Shown here piece by piece: positions 44,249 through 52,347 of a DNA stretch of 64,000 nt (the first letter of the stretch is position 1; the number at the start of each line of letters is the position of its first letter). Below the pieces are notes generated by a model, which saw only the letters and a list, made by a program, of their open reading frames with translations, made no database searches and was not told the DNA's origin. The position numbers were made by a program, and so were the translations under genes. This DNA comes from Streptomyces sp. cg36. GTDB lineage: Bacteria; Actinomycetota; Actinomycetes; Streptomycetales; Streptomycetaceae. The stretch covers positions 3,596,001 to 3,660,000 of the forward strand of contig NZ_CP163520.1 of assembly GCF_041080675.1 (NCBI RefSeq). The letters run 5' to 3'.

Positions 44249-44464
44249 TCACCTCCTGGCGGTCGGTCGTGTGGCCAACAGCCGAGTGGTGGAGCTCATC
44301 GTGAGCGTCTCCCCCGTGCGGAAACGCAGTCGCCGTGCGCGGCCGGAGAGGTCGATCAGATCCGTGATTTCAAAGTGCCGGCCGCCGATCTCGATCACGT
44401 CGCCCCGCATGACCGTGGTGGATGTGACCACGATGGCCGGCCGAAGTGGCTTGGACCCCATCAT
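44249..44464 (-). CDS. small conserved AICE protein (beta-rich)
   Basis: 71 residues: AIVVTSTTVMRGDVIEIGGRHFEITDLIDL then RRLRFRTGETLTMSSTTRLLATR. The strand pattern suggests a small barrel. ATG 44464 has GGAGG 8 nt upstream and overlaps the stop of the preceding gene (TGATG). Its function is unknown; close relatives accompany GntR genes in similar elements. Confidence 0.65.
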   Translation of the reverse strand: MMGSKPLRPAIVVTSTTVMRGDVIEIGGRHFEITDLIDLSGRARRLRFRTGETLTMSSTTRLLATRPTARR

Positions 44465-44643
44465 CAAGAGGCCCTCCTGACGCGCTGCCCCTCGGCCGAC
44501 GGCTTGTGGCAGGTGCAACGGCACTTCTCGTACAAGACGGGGACGCCCTGCGTCGACGCCACCCGGTGCGCCTCGGTGCACTCGGCATGGGTGCCGATCC
44601 GGCATGACGCCGAGAGATAGGGAACGGCCTGCTTCGCACTCAT
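44464..44643 (-). CDS. small cysteine-rich conserved AICE protein
   Basis: 59-60 residues with five cysteines (SCRIGTHAECTEAH and YEKCRCTCHKP), likely a zinc-binding module. Its start overlaps the upstream stop and its stop overlaps the downstream start, each as TGATG, so translation is coupled along the operon. Its function is unknown. Confidence 0.65.
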   Translation of the reverse strand: MSAKQAVPYLSASCRIGTHAECTEAHRVASTQGVPVLYEKCRCTCHKPSAEGQRVRRAS

Positions 44644-44876
44644 CACTCGGCCTCCGCTGCGGCGAACGGCTCACACACGAGTACGTAAGGCCGCAGGCTG
44701 GGCTCGCCATCCATCCAGATCACCTCTTCGCGCACCACGGACCTGGTGAGCGGAGACGGCTCCCCCTGGCCCAGGCGCAACGAGTTGGCGTCCGCGCAGT
44801 GCGCCGGTTCCGGTCGTCGACGGCGTTCCCGGGCCGGAACGACCCGTGCGACGGCGCGGCGGATACGGTTGAACAC
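44643..44876 (-). CDS. small conserved AICE protein
   Basis: 77 residues starting VFNRIRRAVARVVPARERRRR, basic at the N-terminus and acidic at the end (VREEVIWMDGEPSLRPYVLVCEPFAAAEAE). GTG 44876 has AGGGAG 9 nt upstream; longer readings of the frame have no ribosome binding site and run into the next gene in another frame. Proteins with this opening are common in Streptomyces elements. Confidence 0.6.
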   Translation of the reverse strand: MFNRIRRAVARVVPARERRRRPEPAHCADANSLRLGQGEPSPLTRSVVREEVIWMDGEPSLRPYVLVCEPFAAAEAE

Positions 44877-44889
44877 GTTGATCAGCTCC

Positions 44890-45180
44890 CTATGGCTGAT
44901 GTGGCTGATGTTCTTGTCGCTGGGCGGCGGCGACCGCCGCGGGCTCGTCTCGGCGGAAGCAGGCCCATACCGTGCGGCCCTTCTCACGGCTGTCGACGAA
45001 CCCGAACCAGTCCCCCGCCTCCAGTGCGGCCAAGAGCTCACGCCAGGACTCCTTGGGCAGCGAGTCCGGCACTCCCGCTTCGATGGATAAGTGGTCGGCG
45101 AGCTCTTCCACATGGGGTGTCAGTCCAGCGGCGGCGAGCCGGTCGGCGGTCTCGGCGGCACGTTCTTCCGAAGAGGGCAC
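44890..45180 (-). CDS. small conserved AICE protein
   Basis: 96 residues: a helical N-terminus (ERAAETADRLAAAGLTPHVEELADHL), then ALEAGDWFGFVDSREKGRTVWACFRRDEPAA. It is the first gene of the leftward small-gene operon. GTG 45180 has GGAGG about 8 nt upstream. The palindromic operator at 45216-45248 lies 36 bp upstream. Its function is unknown. Confidence 0.65.
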   Translation of the reverse strand: MPSSEERAAETADRLAAAGLTPHVEELADHLSIEAGVPDSLPKESWRELLAALEAGDWFGFVDSREKGRTVWACFRRDEPAAVAAAQRQEHQPHQP

Positions 45181-45215
45181 AAGGCGTCCTCCGTCGATGG
45201 AATGACGGTGAGTGA

Positions 45216-45248
45216 AGCTAGTTAACTAGCTTAGAGCTAGTGGACTAG
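45216..45248. promoter_or_regulatory. tandem CTAG-type operators between divergent GntR and small-gene operons
   Basis: AGCTAGTTAACTAGCT (45216-45231) is a perfect 16-bp palindrome. CTAGTGGACTAG (45237-45248) repeats its core CTAGTTAACTAG 19 bp away. The pair ends 9 bp before the GntR start codon and 36 bp from the divergent start, a classic autoregulated repressor site. CTAG is rare in Streptomyces DNA. Confidence 0.75.
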
Positions 45249-45257
45249 ATTTTCCAT

Positions 45258-46013
45258 ATGCGTGAGCAGCCGCCGTACCTCCGCGTCGCCGAAATCCTCC
45301 GACAGCGCATCGCGGACCAGGAGTGGACACCGGGAGACAGGCTGCCTTCGCGCGGCCAGCTCGCACAGGAGTGCCACGTGGGAGAGAACGTCATCCGGCG
45401 CGCGCAGGAGCTCTTGATCTCCCAGGGCGTCCTGGAAGGGCGTGCCGGATCAGGGACTTACGTGGCCGAACCGCGCAGCCGGGTGCGCATGGTCCGCTCG
45501 CAGTACCGCGAGCAGCGAGGGGGCTCGCCCTTCGACGCGGACATGTCCGCGCTGGGCAAGCGAGGCGCCTGGGAGAGCCGGAGCGACGCGAAGGTTCCAG
45601 CACCGGCGGAGATCGCCGAACGCCTCGGCATCGCCGAAGGTGCGCTGTGCGTACGGACGACCTACGAGTTCCTGGCCGACGCCAAGCCCGTACAGCTGTC
45701 GACCAGTTGGGAGCCGTACGAGCTGACGTCCGGCACGCTGGTAGTACTGCCCGAGGGTGGTCCGCACGCGGGCAAGGGCGTCGTCGACCGCATGGCGGAG
45801 ATCGGCATCACGGTCCGCCACTCGGTGGAGCAACCGGAGCCACGCCTCGCGAGCGCCGAGGAGGCCCAGCTCCTGGGCGTACAGAAGGGCGCGCTCGTCA
45901 CCCACATCCGGCGCACGTACTACAGCGACGACAACCGGCCCGTAGAGACGGCGGACATCATCGTGCCCGCCGCCCTCTGCGAGATCGTCTACGAGGTGCC
46001 GGTCAATCCGTAA
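45258..46013 (+). CDS. GntR family regulator (probable autoregulated repressor of the element)
   Basis: 251 residues. The N-terminal winged helix reads PPYLRVAEILRQRIADQEWTPGDRLPSRGQLAQECHVGENVIRRAQELLISQGVLEGRAGSGTYV; the C-terminal UTRA domain runs from about 95 to 245. ATG 45258 is only 9 bp from the operator pair, with no ribosome binding site, so the mRNA is probably leaderless or very short. Position and site suggest it represses itself and the divergent operon, as KorSA does in pSAM2. Confidence 0.88.
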   Translation: MREQPPYLRVAEILRQRIADQEWTPGDRLPSRGQLAQECHVGENVIRRAQELLISQGVLEGRAGSGTYVAEPRSRVRMVRSQYREQRGGSPFDADMSALGKRGAWESRSDAKVPAPAEIAERLGIAEGALCVRTTYEFLADAKPVQLSTSWEPYELTSGTLVVLPEGGPHAGKGVVDRMAEIGITVRHSVEQPEPRLASAEEAQLLGVQKGALVTHIRRTYYSDDNRPVETADIIVPAALCEIVYEVPVNP

Positions 46014-46019
46014 CGCGGA

Positions 46020-46778
46020 TCAGTCCGCCGCCGGGAAGTGCCACTGGAAGTACGACAGGGCCGTGGCCCTGGCTTCCACCACCGCCATGCGCGCATCGCG
46101 TTCGGTGGTGTCCGTGTGGGCCGCCTGGCTGGTCGCCTGGCCTTCCCACTTGCGGTAGATGAGCCCGACCTCGCGCGTGAAGTACCCGCGGCTGACGGCG
46201 TCCAGGGCAAGCAGCAGCCCCGTGTCCTCCGAGGCCGGAAGCGCCATCCACCCGCCGAGCGCGACGAGAAGGTCACGGCGCATGAAGAGGGTCGCCGGGT
46301 GCACCTGCGCGCGGTACCCGTGCTCCCGCCAGTGGCGCAGCACCTCGCCACGCTCGATCGGCCCGCCCTCGGGATCCTGGTCGAAGCCGAGGGTCGAACC
46401 GTCCGGGAGAAGGTCGAGGACCCGGGACGTCGTCCAGCCAATGCCGCGGTCGGATTCGAGTACGGCCAGGTCGCGGGCGAGTGCGCCCGGGGCAAGCTGG
46501 TCGTCGGCGTCGAGAATCTTGACGTAGTCGCCGTCCGCGTCCGCCAGCGCCATCGTGCGAGCCACCCCGGGGCCGCCGGCGCGTCCCTGCCGGAAGGTCA
46601 CCCGCGGATCGTCGGGGACGTGCGGGGCGACTTCCTCGCTGTGCCCGTCCTCGCGGATGACCCAGTGCCATTCCCAGCCGTCCGGGAGCTCCTGGTCGCA
46701 GAGCGACTTGTACGCCTCGGACAGGAACTTGGCGGACGGCGGGTGCACAGCGGTCACGACGATGATGCGCCGGGCCAC
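46020..46778 (-). CDS. family 2 glycosyltransferase-like protein
   Basis: 252 residues of GT-A fold: RIIVVTAVHPPSAKFLSEAYKSL at the N-terminus, GPGVARTMALADADGDYVKILDADDQLAPGAL holding the metal-binding D-x-D (near 92), and VHPATLFMRRDLL in the acceptor part. The donor and acceptor are unknown. It ends 6 bp from the converging GntR gene and starts 4 bp after the next GntR stop, so it is cotranscribed with that regulator. A glycosyltransferase between GntR genes is an unusual cargo. Confidence 0.82.
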   Translation of the reverse strand: MARRIIVVTAVHPPSAKFLSEAYKSLCDQELPDGWEWHWVIREDGHSEEVAPHVPDDPRVTFRQGRAGGPGVARTMALADADGDYVKILDADDQLAPGALARDLAVLESDRGIGWTTSRVLDLLPDGSTLGFDQDPEGGPIERGEVLRHWREHGYRAQVHPATLFMRRDLLVALGGWMALPASEDTGLLLALDAVSRGYFTREVGLIYRKWEGQATSQAAHTDTTERDARMAVVEARATALSYFQWHFPAAD

Positions 46779-46782
46779 GGCG

Positions 46783-47580
46783 TCACCACCTTTCCAGTGG
46801 AGTATTGAAGATCATTTCCGTGCGATCGCCGGGCACCGTGACGTACGAGACCTCCACAGGCCGGTCGTTGATGTCGTACGAGGTCTTCCGAAGCAGCACG
46901 ACAGCCGTCCCCGGCGGGAGCTCAAGCTCCTCCGCCTCTTCCGGCGACGGCGGGCGCGCGGTGACACGCTCCTCTATGCGCCCCAGCTCGATACCGATGG
47001 TGAAGAGCTGGTTCATGGTGCCGCCGGGCCACGGCTCCTTGGTCTCGTCCAGTAAAGCCGGGTTGCCGGCGACGAGTTCGTGGATGAGGTACGAGGTCAC
47101 GAGGTTGAACGGGGCGGTTTCGGCGCTGTACCGGGTCCGGTAGGTGCGCTGAAGGAGAAGCGTTCCCTCCGGCACCCCCAGCGCCTCGGCCAACTCGGCG
47201 TCCGCCTTCGCCTCGCGGTAGGAGGCATGGAAGACGAGGTCGTTGACCGTGAGACCCGTGTCGTGTTCCGTGGCACCGGTCTCCAACCGCTTCGTCTCGG
47301 GCTCCCGAGCGCGGTCCTTCTCCCACTGGTGCCGGGCGTTGTCACGCACCACCGGCGTGCGCGGACGGCGGACGAAGTTCCCGCGTCCGTGCTGCTTCTC
47401 GATCAGCCCCTCGTCCCGCAGAAGACGCAGGGCCTCCCGGATCGTCGGCACGCTCCGCCCGAACTGGTCGGAAAGCTTTGCCTCCGTGGGCAGTTGGTCC
47501 CCCGGAGCCAGCTGACCCGCCCGGATGGACTCCCTGAGCTCATCGGCGATCCGCTCGTAGACCTTTGCCACCTTGCTCAC
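46783..47580 (-). CDS. GntR family regulator with its own multi-copy operator
   Basis: 265 residues. The winged helix is KVYERIADELRESIRAGQLAPGDQLPTEAKLSDQFGRSVPTIREALRLLRDEGLIEKQHGRGNFVRR, and the UTRA domain follows from about 105. GTG 47580 has a weak GGGA site. Upstream, three copies of a 15-bp box (47616-47700) lie in the divergent promoter region facing the transfer operon. It is thus the best candidate repressor of the transfer genes. Confidence 0.88.
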   Translation of the reverse strand: MSKVAKVYERIADELRESIRAGQLAPGDQLPTEAKLSDQFGRSVPTIREALRLLRDEGLIEKQHGRGNFVRRPRTPVVRDNARHQWEKDRAREPETKRLETGATEHDTGLTVNDLVFHASYREAKADAELAEALGVPEGTLLLQRTYRTRYSAETAPFNLVTSYLIHELVAGNPALLDETKEPWPGGTMNQLFTIGIELGRIEERVTARPPSPEEAEELELPPGTAVVLLRKTSYDINDRPVEVSYVTVPGDRTEMIFNTPLERW

Positions 47581-47615
47581 CGTTCCCGTCGTACGACCTC
47601 GATCAGCATACGAGT

Positions 47616-47700
47616 CATCAAGAGGTCTTGACGAGTGGAGTCCCGTCCGCCACACTCCTGAGAACTCATAAAGAGGACTTGAGGACAAGACCTCTTTATG
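47616..47700. promoter_or_regulatory. three 15-bp operator boxes (CATMAAGAGGWCTTG)
   Basis: Box 1 is CATCAAGAGGTCTTG (47616-47630). Box 2 is CATAAAGAGGACTTG (47667-47681). Box 3 is the inverse, CAAGACCTCTTTATG (47686-47700). Boxes 2 and 3 form a 34-bp near-perfect inverted repeat with a 4-bp centre. They lie between the GntR gene and the rightward transfer operon. Confidence 0.75.
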
Positions 47701-47934
47701 AATCACCGTCCGGAGGGCCCGGTGAACGGGCGCAAAGGAAACGGCCGCTCCTTCAGAACTCCACAGAGTGCCTGGACGAACGAGTGATTTTGATCTGTGG
47801 CGCTGCCGCCGAAGGGGGCCGCGCCAGAGGTCATGGCCACTCGTCTCTCCTGATGAGTGGTCCTCCGCGAGTGCTCAGCTGGCTGGCCCCGGCCCGCCTC
47901 GAACCCTGCCTTTACTGCCAACAAGGGGGACCCC
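47701..47934. other. leader of the rightward transfer operon
   Basis: These 234 bp between the operator boxes and the first transfer-region gene have no supported reading frame. They probably hold the promoter and a 5' untranslated leader. Confidence 0.3.
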
Positions 47935-48309
47935 ATGCTGATCGCCATCGGCGACGTCGTGCGCCATCGCCAGGACCGGACACTCGGCACCGTTGCCGGG
48001 GTCAGCGACGAAGGCGACGGCAACTTGGTAGCGGTGAAGCTCTCCGGTGGAGCGCTTCGCTTCGTACGGCCCTACGACCTGTTCGTCGTCGCGCACGCCA
48101 AGCGGCACCCCACGGCCGGTCAGAGCGCGGCGGCGATGATCACGCTGGCCGTCGCGTTACTCGTCGCCTTTATCGGGTGCCGGTCGGCCCAAGTCCTGGG
48201 AGCCGACTGGGTGCTGATGTTCCTCTCCGGACTCGGCGGCTACTCGGCCGTGATGTCCGCCTACCACTGGTGGTACCGCCTCACCGGACCCCGACGCTTC
48301 CGCGTCTGA
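47935..48309 (+). CDS. small membrane protein with KOW-like N-terminus
   Basis: 124 residues. The N-terminal strands IGDVVRHRQDRTLGTVAGVSDEG and VAVKLSGGALRFVRPYDL resemble a KOW/SH3-like barrel. Two membrane helices follow (AAAMITLAVALLVAFIG; VLMFLSGLGGYSAVMSAY). ATG 47935 has AAGGGGGA upstream. Similar proteins begin the transfer region of other Streptomyces elements. Its function is unknown; a role in intermycelial spread is possible. Confidence 0.65.
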   Translation: MLIAIGDVVRHRQDRTLGTVAGVSDEGDGNLVAVKLSGGALRFVRPYDLFVVAHAKRHPTAGQSAAAMITLAVALLVAFIGCRSAQVLGADWVLMFLSGLGGYSAVMSAYHWWYRLTGPRRFRV

Positions 48310-48343
48310 GGTTCACGGATTTTCCCGTCCCCAGATCCACCTC

Positions 48344-48418
48344 GGCCAGGGCGGTGGTCGACGGGTCAAGGAAGCCCACTGCTCTGGCTCTCCCATCCCA
48401 ATCAGGAACAGGAGAGCC
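48344..48418 (+). ncRNA. structured leader motif, copy A
   Basis: The arms GCCAGGGCGGTGG and CCACTGCTCTGGC pair over 13 positions with two G-U. The loop contains TCGACGGGTCAA. A conserved CTCCCATCCCAA and the ribosome binding site of the next gene follow. The same arrangement recurs at 53942-54015 with compensating stem changes. It lies 35 nt after one stop codon and ends at the Shine-Dalgarno of the next gene. Confidence 0.5.
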
Positions 48419-48421
48419 CAC

Positions 48422-48712
48422 ATGGGTAGCTACGCCCGGAACCAGCAGGACTTACCGCCAATTGAGTTCGAGGCGCCTCCGCCGGAGTGCTTTCGAACGC
48501 TCTTCCTCGGCGAGGCCGGCGAGACCACGGAGGAGCGCAACGCCCGCGTGGCTGTCGCCCGCGAGGTCCTGACGGAGCTGTTGGAGCAGAGCCTGACGGA
48601 CCCTGTCGCCCGCGAGGACGCGATGTACGCGGTCGCCCTGGGCAACGCCGCGCAGCTGAGGAGCACCGTCTGCGCCGCTCAGGAAGCCGACCGGAGGGGG
48701 CAGGCAGCGTGA
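48422..48712 (+). CDS. small conserved AICE protein
   Basis: 96 residues: GSYARNQQDLPPIEFEAPPPECF, then a helical region (EERNARVAVAREVLTELLEQSL). ATG 48422 has AGGAGAG 5 nt upstream, at the end of the structured leader. Its stop overlaps the start of the DUF2637 gene (GTGA), so the two are coupled. Its function is unknown. Confidence 0.65.
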   Translation: MGSYARNQQDLPPIEFEAPPPECFRTLFLGEAGETTEERNARVAVAREVLTELLEQSLTDPVAREDAMYAVALGNAAQLRSTVCAAQEADRRGQAA

Positions 48713-49656
48713 GCACGATCAGCGTGGCGCCCGCCGTGCCGTCACCGCTCAGCAGGGCCGAGAAGTTCCTCCTTGGCTTGCTGATCCCGGCAGGCGGGGG
48801 CGTGGGTGGCCTCGGTCTGGCCGCCTCCTTCAGTTCGGTCTCCGCAGCCGCGAGCCGCTGGGGGTTCAAGGACCCGTGGATGTTGCCCATCGGTATCGAC
48901 CTGGCCATCCCGGTCTTCACCGTGGCGAACCTGTTGCTGATCAGAGTCGGCATGCCGCTGGCCTGGGTCCGCTGGGTTCCCTGGGGGCTGACTTTGGTGA
49001 CCTGCTGGCTCAACATCGCGGCAGGAGAGTCGGCCTCGGCACGTGTGGCCCACGGGTCGATGCCTCTGCTGTGGGTCGTCCTCGGAGAAGTCGTCGCCCA
49101 CGTCTACGCGGTCCGAGTCGGCGTCGCCACCGGAACCCGCATGGAGCGCGTCCGCCGGTCCCGGTGGCTGTTCGCACCCTGCTCCACTCTCCTTCTTTGG
49201 CGCCGGATGGTGCTCTGGGAGATCACCGATTACCGCGAGGCGCTGGCACTGGAGAAGGACCGTCAGTTGGTGCGCGCCGAACTGCGGACGGTGTACGGGC
49301 GCTTCTGGCGCAGAACGGCGCCACGGCGGGATCTGGTCCTCCTGAAGCTGGGAGAGCTGCCGCCCGAAGCCTCCGGCCCGCCTCCCTCCGAGGAGCCGCC
49401 GCAGCATCCACCTCGGCGCAGACACCGGGCTGGGCGGCCCAGCCCGCGAATGACCTGGGACGAAGCACTGATCAAGGCCCAGGAGCTGACGTCGAGTTGG
49501 CCCTACGAGCGGTTGGACGCCGATCCCATCCGGAGGGCCGTCGGGTGCAGCCAGTCACGCTCCCGCGAGCTGCGCGATGCGCTCCGGTCTGAACGAACAG
49601 CGCAGAGGCCGGCTCCTCTGGAGACGGCTGCACCCCCGCCCGAGACGTCGCTCTGA
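48709..49656 (+). CDS. DUF2637 membrane protein
   Basis: 315 residues. Four membrane helices in the first 150 residues (FLLGLLIPAGGGVGGLGLAASF; PWMLPIGIDLAIPVFTVANLLLI; WVPWGLTLVTCWLNIAAG; PLLWVVLGEVVAHVYAVRVG) are the DUF2637 signature, with conserved GIDLAIP. A basic cytoplasmic tail follows, and a C-terminal helix-turn-helix-like part (DADPIRRAVGCSQSRSRELRDALR). It is found next to TraB genes in actinomycete conjugative elements; its exact role is unknown, possibly as a membrane partner in transfer. Confidence 0.85.
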   Translation: MSTISVAPAVPSPLSRAEKFLLGLLIPAGGGVGGLGLAASFSSVSAAASRWGFKDPWMLPIGIDLAIPVFTVANLLLIRVGMPLAWVRWVPWGLTLVTCWLNIAAGESASARVAHGSMPLLWVVLGEVVAHVYAVRVGVATGTRMERVRRSRWLFAPCSTLLLWRRMVLWEITDYREALALEKDRQLVRAELRTVYGRFWRRTAPRRDLVLLKLGELPPEASGPPPSEEPPQHPPRRRHRAGRPSPRMTWDEALIKAQELTSSWPYERLDADPIRRAVGCSQSRSRELRDALRSERTAQRPAPLETAAPPPETSL

Positions 49657-49740
49657 CCCCGCATTCCTCCGGGGCCCGGCCGCTGCTTTGGCGGGTAGGG
49701 CCGGGCCCCGGTGTCCCTCCAAACCCGGAAGGAGACGCCA

Positions 49741-51939
49741 GTGAAGCACGAAGACGATGACGACCACGAGAAGGCGCTCTTCGAGCGCCTGGAACTGGAG
49801 TTGAAGCCCGACTCCGGACAGATGGCAGCCGATTCCGATCGGGCATCGTCGGTCACTGACCGCCCGACCCAGCCGCCCGACTCGACCTCGTCAGAGTCGG
49901 CCGACCCCGACACGACTGTCGTCGTCGACCGACCCGGCGGCCCCACCGGTCCGACCCTGATGGATCGGGTCCTCGGATCGAAGCGTCGCCCGGTGATCCC
50001 CGTGTGGGCCCAGTCCTGGACCGAGTTCCAGACGGCCGGCAAAGGGGTGGCCGCGTTCGGCTGGCACGTCGCCGCGTATCACGCGGTGCGCACGCCCTGG
50101 TACGCCTTCCGCCTCACCCTCCAAGCACCTCGCGGCGCCTTACGGTTCGTCGGAGGCGCGGCTCGTTGGGTGGTGGACCTCGAAGGCGAGCCCTTCCGGC
50201 AGGCGGCAGCGAGCCGGGAGGACATCGACGACTATCTGAAGCTCTCCCGGCAGCGTGACCGCCGGGTGCGTTGGCGGACCGTCGTCGCCGCGTGCGCCGC
50301 AGTGGTCGGTCCGACGACCGCCCTGGCCTTGTACGTACTGGCTCCGGCCTGGCTCCTGGGACTGGCGGGCTCGGTGATCACCCTCGCGCTCGGGAGGCTG
50401 GGACAGCCCGCCGACGCACCGGTCATCCACAGAGCTGTGGAGATCCCGAAGGCAACCAAGCTCACCAGCGACATCGTGCTCAGGGCTCTGGGCTCGCTCG
50501 GCATCCCGGCGATCAATCAGGCGCAGTCGAAGGGCGGAGAGGGCTTCACCTTCACTGGCCCCATCACCCGCGACGGCCCCGGGTGGCTCGCCACGGGTGA
50601 CCTTCCGTACGGCGTGACCGTGACCGACGTGATCGACCGGCGCGAGAGGCTGGCCTCCGGTCTTCGCCGACCACTCGGCACCGTGTGGCCGGAGGCCGTG
50701 CCGGACGAACACACGGGCCGGCTGAAGCTGTGGGTCGGCGACCAGGACATGTCCCAGACGAAGCAGCCTGACTGGCCGCTCGCGAAATCGGGGACGGTCG
50801 ACCTGTTCCAGCCCGTTCCCTGGGGAACCGACCAGCGCGGGCGCTGGGTCGCCGTCACCCTGATGTACCTCGCGGGCGTCATCGGCGCCATTCCGAGGAT
50901 GGGGAAGACGTTCCTCCTGCGCGAACTGCTGCTCATCGCCGCACTTGATCCGCGTGCGGAGGTGCACAGCTACGACTTGAAGGGGACGGGCGACCTGGAC
51001 CCGGTGGGGGACGCCGTCAGCTACCGGCACCGCGCCGGCGACGACGAAGAGGACATCCGCTACGCCCTCACCTCCATGCGCGAGCTCCAAGGCGAGCTGC
51101 GGCGACGTACGAAGGTCATCCGCAGCCTGCCGCGCGACATCTGCCCGGAGTCGAAGGTCACCACCGAGCTGGCGTCGAAGCGCTCCCTCGGACTGCACCC
51201 GATCGTCGTCGGAGTCGACGAGTGCCAGAAGTGGTTCGAGCATCCCAAGTACGGCAAGGAGCTTGAGGAGATCTGCACCGACCTGGTGAAGCGCGGCCCG
51301 GCCACCGGGATCGTGCTGCTCCTGGCGACGCAGCGGCCGGACGACGCCAGCCTTCCCAAAGGCATCTCCGCGAACGCCTCCGCTCGCTGGTGCCTCAAGG
51401 TCATGAGCCACATCGAGAACGACCTCGTCCTCGGCACAGGCGCGTACAAGCGCGGCGTACGGGCCACGATGTTCGCTTGGGACGACAAGGGGATCTGCTA
51501 CTTCCTCGGTGAGGGAGCGGACGCTCGCATCGTCCGCTCGATCAAGATCGACGGCGTACAGGCGGAGCTCATCGCAGGACATGCCCGGAAGATGCGCGAA
51601 CGCGCCGGCACCCTCGCCGGGTACGCCCTCGGTCAGGAGCCGGAGGCGTCGGCATCCGCCGCGTACGACCTCTTGGCGGATCTCCTCATCGCGATGCCGG
51701 AGGGCAAGTCGAAGGTCTGGAACGAGGACATCGTTGCCCGCCTGGCGGAGCTCCGGCCGGACGCGTACGGCGAGTGGACGGCGGAGCAGTTGGCCCCGGC
51801 GCTCAAGCCGCACGGCATCCGGCCGATTCAGGTGTGGGGCACGGCCGAGGACGGCAAGGGCGCCAACCGCCGTGGCATCCGGCGCGCCGACGTCGTCAAA
51901 GCGGTCGCAGAACGTGAGGGAAGATCCGAAGCGGCCTAG
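49741..51939 (+). CDS. traB: FtsK/SpoIIIE-type DNA translocase, TraB-like
   Basis: 732 residues. An acidic N-terminus (about 1-85) precedes membrane helices near 180-225 (TVVAACAAVVGPTTALALYVLAPAWLLGLAGSVITLALG). The FtsK-like ATPase has Walker A in GAIPRMGKTFLLREL (about 388-402), Walker B in HPIVVGVDECQKWFEH (about 485-500) and LLATQRPDD. A C-terminal winged-helix-like part (about 640-732) may recognise DNA repeats. A single such protein moves double-stranded DNA between hyphae in Streptomyces conjugation. GTG 49741 follows AAGGAGACGCC. Confidence 0.9.
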   Translation: MKHEDDDDHEKALFERLELELKPDSGQMAADSDRASSVTDRPTQPPDSTSSESADPDTTVVVDRPGGPTGPTLMDRVLGSKRRPVIPVWAQSWTEFQTAGKGVAAFGWHVAAYHAVRTPWYAFRLTLQAPRGALRFVGGAARWVVDLEGEPFRQAAASREDIDDYLKLSRQRDRRVRWRTVVAACAAVVGPTTALALYVLAPAWLLGLAGSVITLALGRLGQPADAPVIHRAVEIPKATKLTSDIVLRALGSLGIPAINQAQSKGGEGFTFTGPITRDGPGWLATGDLPYGVTVTDVIDRRERLASGLRRPLGTVWPEAVPDEHTGRLKLWVGDQDMSQTKQPDWPLAKSGTVDLFQPVPWGTDQRGRWVAVTLMYLAGVIGAIPRMGKTFLLRELLLIAALDPRAEVHSYDLKGTGDLDPVGDAVSYRHRAGDDEEDIRYALTSMRELQGELRRRTKVIRSLPRDICPESKVTTELASKRSLGLHPIVVGVDECQKWFEHPKYGKELEEICTDLVKRGPATGIVLLLATQRPDDASLPKGISANASARWCLKVMSHIENDLVLGTGAYKRGVRATMFAWDDKGICYFLGEGADARIVRSIKIDGVQAELIAGHARKMRERAGTLAGYALGQEPEASASAAYDLLADLLIAMPEGKSKVWNEDIVARLAELRPDAYGEWTAEQLAPALKPHGIRPIQVWGTAEDGKGANRRGIRRADVVKAVAEREGRSEAA

Positions 51940-51949
51940 CCAACTCGCC

Positions 51950-51997
51950 GCTAGGTCTAGCGGATGCCCCCGCTAGACCTAGCACCTCCGCTAGCGG
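51950..51997. promoter_or_regulatory. CTAG-rich inverted repeats after traB
   Basis: GCTAGGTCTAGCGG (51950-51963) and CCGCTAGACCTAGC (51970-51983) are perfect 14-bp arms with a 6-bp spacer. The palindrome CCGCTAGCGG (51988-51997) follows. Seven or more CTAG tetramers lie within 51936-52032. It may terminate the traB transcript, bind a regulator or serve as a transfer site. Confidence 0.55.
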
Positions 51998-52078
51998 CAT
52001 ACAGCGGCTCTGAGCTGCCGACTAGCCCCTAGCAGCCGATCCCCGCGTCCCGTGATTCCCACCCTGGAAGGGGTTCCC

Positions 52079-52330
52079 ATGGCTTCCCGCGTCGACGCTA
52101 TAGCCGCCTTAACGCTCCTCACGCTCTGCTACATCGCCCTTTGCTCGCTCAGCCCGTTCGGGAACTGCCGCGGGTGCAGGGGGTTCGGCTTCAAGGTGAA
52201 GCAGAACCGTCGGGGTCGGATCCGGCGCGGCCGGGAGTGCCGCCGCTGCCGGGGCTACGGCAAGCGGATCCGCGTCGGGCGTCGTCTCTACAACACCTTC
52301 GCCCGCTTCCACCACGAAGGCACCCGCTGA
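52079..52330 (+). CDS. small membrane protein with zinc-ribbon-like cysteines
   Basis: 83 residues. One membrane helix (IAALTLLTLCYIALCSLSPFG), then CRGCRGFGFKVKQNRRGRIRRGRECRRCRGYGKRIRVGRR. This has two C-x-x-C pairs with G-x-G, resembling a DnaJ-type zinc centre. ATG 52079 has AAGGGG 5 nt upstream. Such proteins follow TraB in related elements and are candidate spread proteins. Confidence 0.7.
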   Translation: MASRVDAIAALTLLTLCYIALCSLSPFGNCRGCRGFGFKVKQNRRGRIRRGRECRRCRGYGKRIRVGRRLYNTFARFHHEGTR

Positions 52331-52347
52331 CCCCGAGGAGTCGCGTC

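Noticed and set aside
44877..45113. Upstream extension of the small protein starting at 44876
   Set aside because: It overlaps the well-supported gene at 44890-45180 in a different frame and has no ribosome binding site.
48487..48708. Extended N-terminus of the DUF2637 protein
   Set aside because: The extension overlaps the preceding gene in another frame; GTG 48709 with a GTGA overlap is the natural start.
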